6,239 nt of DNA, from assembly GCA_018061525.1 (NCBI GenBank), contig JAGOUB010000056.1, positions 1 to 6,239 of the forward strand, read 5' to 3'. Positions within the stretch are counted from its first letter, which is position 1. The number at the start of each line of letters is the position of its first letter. The translations under genes and the position numbers were made by a program. Under the pieces are notes generated by a model that saw nothing but the letters and a program-made list of their open reading frames with translations, was not told where the DNA came from and did not search any database. The DNA is from Candidatus Peribacteraceae bacterium (GTDB taxonomy: Bacteria > Patescibacteriota > Gracilibacteria > Peribacterales > Peribacteraceae). Of the stretch, positions 1 through 6,063 are shown in pieces.

Positions 1-1
1 G

Positions 2-616
2 CCCGAGACCGGCGTCCCGCCCAGCTTTGTCGCCTCCGTTAGCGACGTGCTCGCCGATCCCTGGCAGCAGCCTGTCGCCTCCGATGGCGCCATCGCCGCC
101 CCCGTCCCCGTCACCGACGACGAGGGGAATGTCTTGCCCTCGGTGCGCGGCACCGACCTGGCTAAGTACGTCTCCACCAAGCCGTTCGCCATCACCATGC
201 CGTCGCTCGGCATTACCGATCTTGGTATCGAGCACCCGGCCGACGCCTCCAATGCCACCTCGCTCCTGGCCCCGCTCCAGCGCGGTGTCGGCCACCTCTT
301 CTCGTATCCTGGCGAAGGCGGCAGCGTCCTCGTCTACGGCCACAGCAGCAACTACCCCTGGGATGTCTCCGGCTTCGCCAAGATCTTCCGCGGCATCAAT
401 AAGCTGCAGGTCGGCGACAAGGTCTACGTGACCTACGGCGGCAAGTTCATCGTCTACCAGGTGACGGGCCACCAGACGATCCCGGCCGGCGACCTGGCTT
501 CGGTCAGCGCCACCGGTGACGGCGAGGAGCTGGTGCTCTACACTTGCTGGCCCCCCGACCAAGTGAGCCAGCGCTACCTCGTGCGTGCCGTGCCGGTGGG
601 GATCTACAGCATCTGA
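2..616 (+). CDS. Sortase, 5'-truncated by the window edge
   Basis: This is a cysteine transpeptidase of the sortase superfamily. Such enzymes cut a sorting motif in surface proteins and link them to the envelope or to each other, on the outer face of the membrane. The catalytic His lies in VYGHSS (codon 341-343), the nucleophile Cys in the TLxTC-like strand LVLYTCWPP (codon 545-547), and the likely catalytic Arg in SQRYLVRA (codon 572-574; the next Arg, 584-586, is an alternative). The reading frame is open to the window edge, and codons before the GTG at 47 read PETGVPPSF. The GTG has no ribosome binding site and would give a protein without the usual N-terminal membrane anchor. I therefore treat the gene as partial, with its anchor upstream of the window. 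The next gene begins 28 nt after the stop, suggesting co-transcription. No LPxTG-type substrate with a complete sorting signal is visible here, so its target is unknown. The family call is firm; the sortase class is not. Confidence 0.9.
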   Translation, partial: PETGVPPSFVASVSDVLADPWQQPVASDGAIAAPVPVTDDEGNVLPSVRGTDLAKYVSTKPFAITMPSLGITDLGIEHPADASNATSLLAPLQRGVGHLFSYPGEGGSVLVYGHSSNYPWDVSGFAKIFRGINKLQVGDKVYVTYGGKFIVYQVTGHQTIPAGDLASVSATGDGEELVLYTCWPPDQVSQRYLVRAVPVGIYSI

Positions 617-644
617 GCGCGCCGTTCGGCGCCCGATCCCTCTT

Positions 645-1454
645 ATGGCTTCTTCCTACGCCATCAACCCGTTCTTCAAGGGCCTTATCGATTGGGAAAG
701 CCCCGACGCCGTCGCCGTCGTGGGCGGCTACCGCGACGAGGCCGGCCGTGCCGTGCCGCTGACGCCCGAGGAGTATCTCGCGGCCGTCCGCCGCGCAGCT
801 AAGGAATGCCCCGAACTTGCCCAGACGCTCGCTCGCACCATCGGTGCTGCCGTGCTCGCCATGGAGATGCAGGCCCGCGGCCACCGCGTGACGATCACGA
901 GCGTGGAAGGCTGCCGCCACCGCGTCGGCCCGTTCTTGATGACCGGCCATGAGCTGGTCGCCACGCTCTGGGCCAAGGTCGTCCGCCCGCACTTCGCCCT
1001 GCCCCCGCAGCGCACCGGCGGTGATAGCTGCTGCACCGTCGAGGAGGCACGCCTCGTCGTCGACCTTGCCCTACAGGGTCCGGCCGGCGATCAGAAGTTC
1101 GTCCAGTGCGTCACCACGAGTTATCACGTCCGCCGAGCCGATCTGGCCCTGCGCGATGCCCTGCGCATTCGCCGCGCCGAGGGCGCCGTCAATCTGCTGC
1201 CCACGCTCACACCCGAGCAGGTCTTCGAGTCTGCCCGCCTGGTGCCCGGCCTGGAGCCGCTCAAGCGCATCGTCGAAGCCGCGGCCTTGCCCGAGTCGGC
1301 CCTGCGCTGGGAGCGCCAAGGCGAGCGTCTGACGCGCCTGCTCCATACCGTCTCGTCGCTGCTCGAGCGCCTGACCGGCGGTCGCTTCAATCTGGAGCGC
1401 CGCCTGGCCGCTTCTCGCCGTCTCGCTTTTGCTGAAGGTATCATGGAGGCATGA
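645..1454 (+). CDS. Diverged DUF218/YdcF-like protein (269 aa)
   Basis: Probable member of the DUF218 (YdcF/SanA/ElyC-like) superfamily, whose members have a Rossmann-like fold and varied, often envelope-related, poorly defined roles. The visible support is an N-terminal beta-strand with a Gly pair (VAVVGG, residues 23-28), a central SCCTVEEA block (128-135) in the place of the family's SxNTxEEA segment, and VTTSYHVRRA (156-165), which matches the VTsxYHxxRA signature well. The usual Asn of SxNT is replaced by Cys, so the domain is diverged. Residues 180-269 form an extra helical C-terminal part rich in Arg, Glu and Leu with no recognised function. No signal peptide or membrane segment is evident, so it is probably cytoplasmic. 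I chose ATG 645 because an upstream in-frame ATG (585) would overlap the sortase and add a low-quality stretch. No Shine-Dalgarno sequence precedes 645. It probably shares a transcript with the sortase and the next gene. The coding call is secure; the family call is moderate. Confidence 0.75.
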   Translation: MASSYAINPFFKGLIDWESPDAVAVVGGYRDEAGRAVPLTPEEYLAAVRRAAKECPELAQTLARTIGAAVLAMEMQARGHRVTITSVEGCRHRVGPFLMTGHELVATLWAKVVRPHFALPPQRTGGDSCCTVEEARLVVDLALQGPAGDQKFVQCVTTSYHVRRADLALRDALRIRRAEGAVNLLPTLTPEQVFESARLVPGLEPLKRIVEAAALPESALRWERQGERLTRLLHTVSSLLERLTGGRFNLERRLAASRRLAFAEGIMEA

Positions 1455-2011
1455 AGCCGACCGAGCCGACGCACATCGAGACAGATTGGGTGGTGGTGAC
1501 CGGCGCCCCCAGTTCCGGCAAGACAACGACCGTGCAGGCGTTGTCCGAAACATTGATGCGCCCGGTGCGCGCCGAGATCGCCACCATGGTCATTCGTCGT
1601 CGCATTCAACTGGGTCGTACTTTGGTCGAAGCCACCGCGGACCAGCATGGACTCCAGCAGGAGATTTTTCTCGAGGGTGGCCGCTCCGAAGACGGGCTGC
1701 CACACGATGTGCCGCATATCCTCGACCGCGGTTGGCCAGACGTGATCGCCTACGAACTGCTGTACAGCGGTGGCCGCGCCGAGCAGTGGCTCCATCAAGT
1801 GGCGAATGCTCGTCGCCGCTATCGCCAGGTCTTCCGCTTGGACCGACTGCCCTTCGAAGACAACGACGTTCGCGTCGACGGTGCCGTGGCGGACCAGCTG
1901 CACGAACTCTACGGCTACGTCTACACGCGCCTCGGCTACGAGGTGGTCGACGTGCCGGTGCTGCCCGTGGCCGACCGCGCGGCCTTCATCGCGGAGTGCC
2001 TGCGGGCTTAG
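1451..2011 (+). CDS. AAA_28 / NadR-Ttd14-type P-loop ATPase (186 aa)
   Basis: Small P-loop NTPase of the AAA_28 group, related to the kinase-like domain of NadR and to Ttd14. Walker A is GAPSSGKT at residues 18-25, after a hydrophobic strand (WVVVTG). The C-terminal part (LYGYVYTRLGYEVVDVPVLPVADRAAFI) follows the usual end of this family: a helix, 'lGYevvdVP', then an R...FI helix. The central FRLDRLPFEDNDVRVD segment fits the family's lid/substrate region. Domain and protein length agree (about 180 aa), so this is a stand-alone domain. Family members phosphorylate or bind small nucleotides or phospholipids, and the substrate here cannot be read from sequence. The start ATG shares ATGA with the stop of the preceding gene, indicating translational coupling; GGAGG lies too close (1 nt), while GAAGG at 1434-1438 is at a looser 12-nt spacing. 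The gene ends in a 4-base convergent overlap with the leftward ATPase gene. Confidence 0.85.
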   Translation: MKPTEPTHIETDWVVVTGAPSSGKTTTVQALSETLMRPVRAEIATMVIRRRIQLGRTLVEATADQHGLQQEIFLEGGRSEDGLPHDVPHILDRGWPDVIAYELLYSGGRAEQWLHQVANARRRYRQVFRLDRLPFEDNDVRVDGAVADQLHELYGYVYTRLGYEVVDVPVLPVADRAAFIAECLRA

Positions 2012-4557
2012 GCCGGCGACACCGGCGGGCGCATGGGCGGAGGCGGCGGGGGAGTGCTCGGCTGCGTGGTGGCGAAGGTGCCGATGCGGCGCAGGATCTC
2101 TTTGCTGACGAAGTCGCGCTGGCGGCCGTACTTGAGGCGCGAGAGCTGCTTGTATGCCTCGGCCGCCTGGGCATCCTGCACGTAGGTCGTATCCAGCCAG
2201 TGGCGCGGCACGTCGATGGAGAACGGGCGGCTCGGCTGGCCGTCGATACAGAGCTTCATGCTGCCCTTGAAGGCGTCGACGTTCACCAAGTCCTGCTCGC
2301 TGAAGACCGGAGCCATCTCCTTGGCGCCCATCTCGGCGTCCTGTGGGCCGATCTTGTAGAACATCATCGAGCCGACGTTGCCGAAGATGGCGCCCTTTAG
2401 GCTGACGGCGCCCGAGAGCTTGCTCTCCTTCTCCAGCTGGTCCATGTACTGGTGGGCGAGCACCAGGCCGAGGCGGTACTTGCGGGCTTCGGACAGGATC
2501 GACTCGATCGACGGCGTGACGAAGTTCTGGAACTCGTCGATGTACAGGAAGAAGTCGCGGCGCGATTCCTTGCCTGCGCGCTGGCGGCGCATGGCGGCCA
2601 CCTGGATCTTGTTAACCACGATCATGCCCAGCAGTGTCGAGTTGATGTCGCCGATGAGACCCTTCGAGAGGTTCATGAGCAGGATCTTGCCCTCGTCCAT
2701 GCACTTGCTGATGTCGAAGCTGCTCTTCGTCTGGCCGACGATGTTGCGCATCAGCGTGTTCGTGTAGAACTGGCCGAACTTGGCGGCGAAGTAGGGGATC
2801 ATCTCCTGCTTCTCGCGCTGGCCGGTCTTGGCCATCTGGTTCTCCCAGAAGCTGCGGACGATCGGGTTCTTCACCTTGGAGACCTTGTACTTGTTCCAGT
2901 CGTCATCGGTGAAGAGGCGCACCAGGTCGGTGATGGCGCCGCCCTCGTCCTCATCCTCCATCAGCGTGAGACAGCCGTTACGGAAGTAGTCTTGGATGCG
3001 CGGACCGAACACTTCCTCGCCGAACATCTTCACCATCATGTTCATGGCGTCGAGTGCAATGAGGTCGCGCTCCTCGGCCGATTTGCCCTCGAGGAGGTTC
3101 AGGCCCATTGGGCGCTCCGTGTCGGCCGGATTGAAATAGATCACGTCGTCGGCGCGCTCGCGCGGGATGTAGGGCAGCACATCGTCGATGAGCGAGCCGT
3201 GCGGGTCGACGATGCAGAGCCCCTTGCCGTTGGCGAAGTCCTGGCGGGCGAGGTTCACCATGAACGACGACTTACCCGTTCCCGTCTGTCCGATGATGTA
3301 GAAGTGGCGGAAGCGGTCGTCGTTCTTCATGTAAATCTTCCGCTTCTCGCCGCGATCGCTGTTAGTGCCCAGGAAGAGGCCCTCGGTCGGCATGTTCTTG
3401 GGCGCCGGCGCCACCTTGAAGTTCTGCCACTTGATCGTCTCCACCTTGTTGTACTTCACGCTCGGCAGGTGGAAGAGCGACGCCAGCTCGCTGGTGCCCA
3501 GGAGCATGCGTTGCGTGGTGAGCCACTGCAGGAAGGTGCGGCGCGGGTTGCGAGCGATGAAGCGCTTGAGGACGCTGGCCTTGCCCTCCCAGCCCACGCC
3601 CTTCCACTTGTTGCCGCGCACCTCGCTGAACTGGCCGAAGCTGGCCTTTACCGAGCTTAGGATCATCTCGGCGCGCGCCTGACTATTGGCCGAAGCGACG
3701 ATGCGCACTAGTCCCGTGAAGCCCGGGCTGCCGGCCTTCTCATCCACGGCCTTGCTGTATTCCTCCACCATCGTCGAGACGCGCTCGCCGGTTGATTCGT
3801 CCTTCTTGCCTCCGCCGCCGGAGTCCGGCGCGTCGAAGACCGAGAGCAGCGCGGCCAGCCAACGCAGGGGATTGAGCTTGGAGAAGCCGCCCTTTTTCTT
3901 TTTGGGGTTGAGCAGGCGGCTGGCCTCGTCCTGCAGCTCTTTCTGCCAGCCGTTTTTGGCCGGACGGAGCACGATCTGCACGGCGGCGCCCTCGTCGCTC
4001 TTCAGCTTGGAGAAGGCGTTGGTGATGGAGTTGAGCGGGTCGCTCTTGAGCCCCTGGTACGTCTTGAAGACCGACGTCATCGGCTTGCCGGGCATGAGCG
4101 TCTTGGCCTCGGCCACCGACTGCGGCGTGAAGATGTTGTAGTCCTCCACCTCGCTGATGATGCAGTCGGGGTAGAACGACGTGATCTGCTTCTCGATCAG
4201 GCCCGAGAGCTTGCGGGGGCAGACCACGAAGAACAGGATCTCGCCCGCCAGCGCGGCGTATTCCAGCGAGAAGAAGGGCTGGCTGTTGAGGTGGCGGCTG
4301 CCGCTGCCGTTGTAGAGGCTGTGCAGCGACTGGTACAGGTGGTCCATGACGCCGATCACCTCGCGGAAGTCCTTGCCGAACTGGTCGCTCTGGTCGTCCT
4401 TCTCTTCACGCGATTCCTTCTTGGGCACGAGCAGCTGTAGGAAGACGAGGTTCTCCATCCGCTGGCGGTCGGCCGCCACCCGGCGGCTCAGCACAAAACC
4501 GGCCACGCAGGCGGCTGCGGCCAGGGTCGCGCCGACGATGACGATCAGGATCTCCAT
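2008..4557 (-). CDS. VirD4/HerA-like type IV secretion DNA-transfer ATPase, membrane-anchored (849 aa)
   Basis: FtsK/HerA-superfamily ATPase of the VirD4/TraD coupling-protein type, which drives DNA or protein through a membrane channel. The layout is one N-terminal membrane helix (residues about 3-24) followed by Arg; an N-terminal domain (about 30-240); a low-complexity Gly/Lys/Glu linker (about 244-262); a second alpha/beta region (about 280-390); the ATPase core; and a Pro-rich tail with six consecutive Pro at 836-841. Walker A is GQTGTGKS (423-430), followed by CIVDPHGSLID (448-458). Walker B is FFLYIDEFQNF (669-679, Asp674-Glu675), followed by a TrwB/TraD-like SEARKYRLGLVLAHQ segment (689-703). 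Soluble HerA lacks the membrane helix, which favours a secretion role. No relaxase, VirB4 or pilin gene is in the window, so conjugation, DNA uptake or another export role remain open. ATG 4557 gives the clean membrane segment; no Shine-Dalgarno is present and a promoter with a dyad lies just upstream. The family call is strong; the transported substrate is unknown. Confidence 0.92.
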   Translation of the reverse strand: MEILIVIVGATLAAAACVAGFVLSRRVAADRQRMENLVFLQLLVPKKESREEKDDQSDQFGKDFREVIGVMDHLYQSLHSLYNGSGSRHLNSQPFFSLEYAALAGEILFFVVCPRKLSGLIEKQITSFYPDCIISEVEDYNIFTPQSVAEAKTLMPGKPMTSVFKTYQGLKSDPLNSITNAFSKLKSDEGAAVQIVLRPAKNGWQKELQDEASRLLNPKKKKGGFSKLNPLRWLAALLSVFDAPDSGGGGKKDESTGERVSTMVEEYSKAVDEKAGSPGFTGLVRIVASANSQARAEMILSSVKASFGQFSEVRGNKWKGVGWEGKASVLKRFIARNPRRTFLQWLTTQRMLLGTSELASLFHLPSVKYNKVETIKWQNFKVAPAPKNMPTEGLFLGTNSDRGEKRKIYMKNDDRFRHFYIIGQTGTGKSSFMVNLARQDFANGKGLCIVDPHGSLIDDVLPYIPRERADDVIYFNPADTERPMGLNLLEGKSAEERDLIALDAMNMMVKMFGEEVFGPRIQDYFRNGCLTLMEDEDEGGAITDLVRLFTDDDWNKYKVSKVKNPIVRSFWENQMAKTGQREKQEMIPYFAAKFGQFYTNTLMRNIVGQTKSSFDISKCMDEGKILLMNLSKGLIGDINSTLLGMIVVNKIQVAAMRRQRAGKESRRDFFLYIDEFQNFVTPSIESILSEARKYRLGLVLAHQYMDQLEKESKLSGAVSLKGAIFGNVGSMMFYKIGPQDAEMGAKEMAPVFSEQDLVNVDAFKGSMKLCIDGQPSRPFSIDVPRHWLDTTYVQDAQAAEAYKQLSRLKYGRQRDFVSKEILRRIGTFATTQPSTPPPPPPMRPPVSPA

Positions 4558-4565
4558 GAACGGAA

Positions 4566-4590
4566 GAATCGTACCAGTATAGCACGATTC
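4566..4590. repeat. 25-bp dyad over the ATPase -10 box, operator candidate
   Basis: On the plus strand, GAATCGTAC (4566-4574) and GCACGATTC (4582-4590) are inverted copies with one mismatched pair, separated by 7 bp and centred on 4578. Relative to the predicted +1 at 4569 the dyad runs from about -21 to +4, covering the -10. A repressor bound there would block RNA polymerase. It is not followed by a T-run in either direction, so a terminator is less likely. The bound protein is unknown. Confidence 0.55.
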
Positions 4591-4604
4591 CGCAGGTTTT
4601 TCAG
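4576..4604 (-). promoter_or_regulatory. Promoter of the VirD4-like ATPase gene, extended -10
   Basis: Reading leftward, CTGAAA (4604-4599; 4 of 6 to TTGACA) is followed by a 17-bp spacer and TATACT (4581-4576; 5 of 6 to TATAAT). TGC immediately precedes the -10, making it an extended -10 box. The predicted +1 is the A at 4569, giving a leader of about 12 nt before ATG 4557. That leader has no Shine-Dalgarno sequence. The ATPase can therefore be transcribed independently of the response regulator upstream. Based on consensus matching only. Confidence 0.65.
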
Positions 4605-4629
4605 CTGTTCTTCGCGCTCAAACCGGCGC

Positions 4630-5010
4630 TTATTGGGGCTTGCGGAGGGTGATGAGCTTCTCGACCAGCTCCAGAAGGCCCTTGATGGTCATATCTTTCT
4701 TCACCAGGAAGCCGTCGGCACCGAGCTCCTTCGAGCGCGCCAGGGTGCGGTCGTCGGCCAGGTTGCTGAGCATGATGACGGGGAAGGTGCGCTTCTCCTT
4801 GGGCAGGAGTTCCAGCACCTGGAAACCGTCCATTTTCGGCATGTTGATATCCAGCACCAGCAGGCTCGGCAGCTGCTCTGTGAGCAACTTTACGGCCTCT
4901 TCGCCGTCGTTCGCGGTGCGGATCTGGTAGCCCTCCAAAGAGAACTTACGCTGATAGAGCTGGCGGAGGATGGGATCGTCCTCGGCAATGAGCAGGTCAC
5001 CTTTGGGCAT
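4630..5010 (-). CDS. Single-domain CheY-like response regulator (126 aa)
   Basis: Stand-alone receiver domain of a two-component system; it accepts phosphate from a histidine kinase and signals by protein contact, as it has no DNA-binding output domain. The acidic pocket is E10-D11-D12 in LLIAEDD. The phosphoacceptor is D54 in LLVLDINMPKMDGF, the switch Ser/Thr is S82 in VIMLSNL, and the conserved Lys is K104 in GFLVKKDM. The usual Pro after that Lys is replaced by Lys. The length matches the family (about 120 aa), so it is complete. No kinase gene lies in the window. It is transcribed leftward, 72 nt upstream of the ATPase gene and 114 nt from the divergent surface-protein gene. Its partner and output are unknown; the ATPase is a positional guess only. 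The TATACT box at 5045-5050 is its best promoter candidate. G-rich sequence lies just before the ATG, but spacing is too short for a clear Shine-Dalgarno. Confidence 0.92.
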   Translation of the reverse strand: MPKGDLLIAEDDPILRQLYQRKFSLEGYQIRTANDGEEAVKLLTEQLPSLLVLDINMPKMDGFQVLELLPKEKRTFPVIMLSNLADDRTLARSKELGADGFLVKKDMTIKGLLELVEKLITLRKPQ

Positions 5011-5044
5011 ACCCCCATTCTACCAGGATTACCCACCTTTCGTA

Positions 5045-5050
5045 AGTATA
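5045..5050 (-). promoter_or_regulatory. Candidate -10 box of the response regulator gene
   Basis: Reading leftward, TATACT lies 34 bp before the ATG at 5010, giving a predicted +1 near 5038 and a leader of about 28 nt. The sequence 17 bp upstream (CAAAAC) is a poor -35; a better TTGCCA (5077-5072) sits at a 21-bp spacing, which is too long for a normal promoter. Weak to moderate support. Confidence 0.35.
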
Positions 5051-5089
5051 CGGGCTGTCGTCCTTCCGTTTTGGCAAGGTCGGGAGCTG

Positions 5090-5118
5090 CTGACAGAAGG
5101 CCTCAAAAGTGCTATCAT
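5090..5118 (+). promoter_or_regulatory. Promoter of the Cys-rich repeat protein gene, predicted leaderless
   Basis: CTGACA (5090-5095; 5 of 6 to TTGACA) and TATCAT (5113-5118; 4 of 6 to TATAAT) are separated by exactly 17 bp, with TGC directly before the -10. The predicted +1 falls on position 5125, the A of the start codon. No Shine-Dalgarno sequence exists between -10 and ATG. It shares the block GTGCTAT and the overall architecture with the ATPase promoter on the other strand. Confidence 0.7.
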
Positions 5119-5124
5119 TGATAG
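5112..5124. repeat. 13-bp palindrome spanning the -10 box and ending at the start codon
   Basis: CTATCA and TGATAG are perfect inverted copies around a single T at 5118. The palindrome covers the -10 box and the bases up to the ATG, a position typical of a repressor site, although part of its symmetry could be chance. It differs in sequence from the dyad over the ATPase promoter, so one shared repressor is not implied. Confidence 0.4.
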
Positions 5125-6063
5125 ATGATCTCCATTTGGAAGCACATCCGGCTCCCGGCCGCGCTCGCGCTGGCCGCCTGTCTGCTGTCTTGTGCTGCGC
5201 CGACCGCGCATGCCCAGGGCGTGGAGTTGGAGATCGAGAATCTCTGCGGTGACGGCGTGGTGCAGCTGGGTGAGGACTGCGACGACGGCAACCGCAATGA
5301 TCGCGATGAGTGCAACAATGACTGCTTCCCCACGCGCTGCGGCGACGGCGAGGTCCAGCAGGATGAGGATTGCGACGACGGCAATAACGTCAACGACGAC
5401 AGTTGTAGCAATGCCTGCCACAAGACGCGCTGCGGCGATGCGATCGTGCAGCGCGGCGAGGAGTGCGATGACGGCAACCGTGTGAACAACGATTCCTGCA
5501 GTAACCTCTGCGTGGCCGCCATCTGCGGCGACGGTTACATCCAGGGCAGCGAGCAGTGCGATGACGGCGGCACCAACTCCGATCGCATGCCGGACCGCTG
5601 CCGCCTCAACTGCACGCGCCCGACCTGCGGTGACGGTGTGACCGACACGGCCGAGTCCTGCGACGACGGAAACCGCAGCAATGCCGACGGCTGCAATAAC
5701 TCCTGCCGCCTGCCGCTTTGCGGCGACGGCGTCATCCAGCCGGGTGAGGAGTGCGACGACGGCCGCGAGAACTCCAACATTACGCCCGACGCTTGCCGCA
5801 CCGACTGCGTCGCCCCCATGTGCGGCGATCGCATCGTCGATACTGGCGAGGCCTGCGACGGCGGCCCCTTCTGCAACGACGCTTGCGAGAACTCGCAGAT
5901 GGGCACGCTCATCTTGGGCGGCGCCCTCTCCATTGGCGGCGGCGTTCTTATCTACTTTGTCGCCCGCCATTTCGTTCGCGTCTCGGCCAGTCGCAAGAAA
6001 CCGGTCGTGGATCGGCCGTTGGATGAGGTTCCGTTGAGTCAGATCGAGAAGCCGTTGGGGTAA
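5125..6063 (+). CDS. Secreted membrane-anchored DUF4215-type cysteine-rich repeat protein (312 aa)
   Basis: Predicted surface protein. The N-terminus is a signal peptide (K6 and R9, hydrophobic core about 10-24), with a signal-peptidase-I-like site after AHA (residue 30). LLSC (20-23) is a weak alternative lipobox. Residues 41-254 are seven tandem Cys-rich repeats of the CGDG-x-GEECDDGN type (DUF4215, the 'Myxococcus cysteine-rich repeat' class), each with four Cys, 28 in total. One hydrophobic helix (about 260-280) follows, then a basic stop-transfer segment (R281, R285, R290-K292) and a 20-residue tail. This predicts repeats outside and a short tail inside. No LPxTG-like motif precedes the helix, so it does not look like a substrate of the nearby sortase. 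Repeats of this class occur in extracellular proteins; adhesion or ligand binding is possible but not shown. The Asp-rich turns could bind calcium (inference). ATG 5125 is the only start giving a good signal peptide and coincides with the predicted transcription start. It is divergent from the response regulator. Confidence 0.9.
   Translation: MISIWKHIRLPAALALAACLLSCAAPTAHAQGVELEIENLCGDGVVQLGEDCDDGNRNDRDECNNDCFPTRCGDGEVQQDEDCDDGNNVNDDSCSNACHKTRCGDAIVQRGEECDDGNRVNNDSCSNLCVAAICGDGYIQGSEQCDDGGTNSDRMPDRCRLNCTRPTCGDGVTDTAESCDDGNRSNADGCNNSCRLPLCGDGVIQPGEECDDGRENSNITPDACRTDCVAPMCGDRIVDTGEACDGGPFCNDACENSQMGTLILGGALSIGGGVLIYFVARHFVRVSASRKKPVVDRPLDEVPLSQIEKPLG
5245..5886 (+). repeat. Seven tandem CGDG...CDDGN coding repeats
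   Basis: Repeats start at 5245, 5338, 5431, 5524, 5626, 5719 and 5821. Spacing is 31, 31, 31, 34, 31 and 34 codons. Each has four Cys (first repeat: residues 41, 52, 63, 67). Repeats 4 and 6 carry a 3-residue longer loop containing NS-xxx-PD between the second and third Cys (14 rather than 11 residues). Repeat 7 is shortened (6 residues) and lacks the DGN turn, as expected for a terminal, decaying copy. Confidence 0.9.

Noticed and set aside
2012..2026. GCCGG-CGACA-CCGGC hairpin at the convergent gene end as a bidirectional terminator
   Set aside because: The stem is only 5 bp with no T-run on either side; a short GC palindrome is expected by chance in this composition.
1429..2400. Rightward 323-codon frame overlapping the AAA_28 gene
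   Set aside because: Arg-rich, no domain, spans the end of the AAA_28 gene and the opposite-strand ATPase; the +2 frame with Walker A is the real gene.
2452..3660. Long rightward open frame (402 codons) opposite the VirD4-like ATPase
   Set aside because: It is antisense to the ATPase core with intact Walker motifs; its His/Leu/Glu/Val-rich composition is typical of a shadow frame in GC-rich DNA.
3891..3910. A-rich run encoding KKKK in the ATPase as a programmed frameshift site
   Set aside because: The codons AAA-AAG-AAA-AAG do not form an X_XXY_YYZ slippery heptamer in the correct phase, and the long frame continues normally.
4604..4629. Terminator after the response regulator gene
   Set aside because: Only a 4-bp GCGC stem (around 4614-4629) is seen, without a following T-run, so read-through into the ATPase gene is likely.
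5125..5193. Lipoprotein assignment for the Cys-rich protein via LLSC
   Set aside because: Leu at -2 is unfavourable, a good AHA signal-peptidase-I site follows, and the protein already has a C-terminal membrane anchor.
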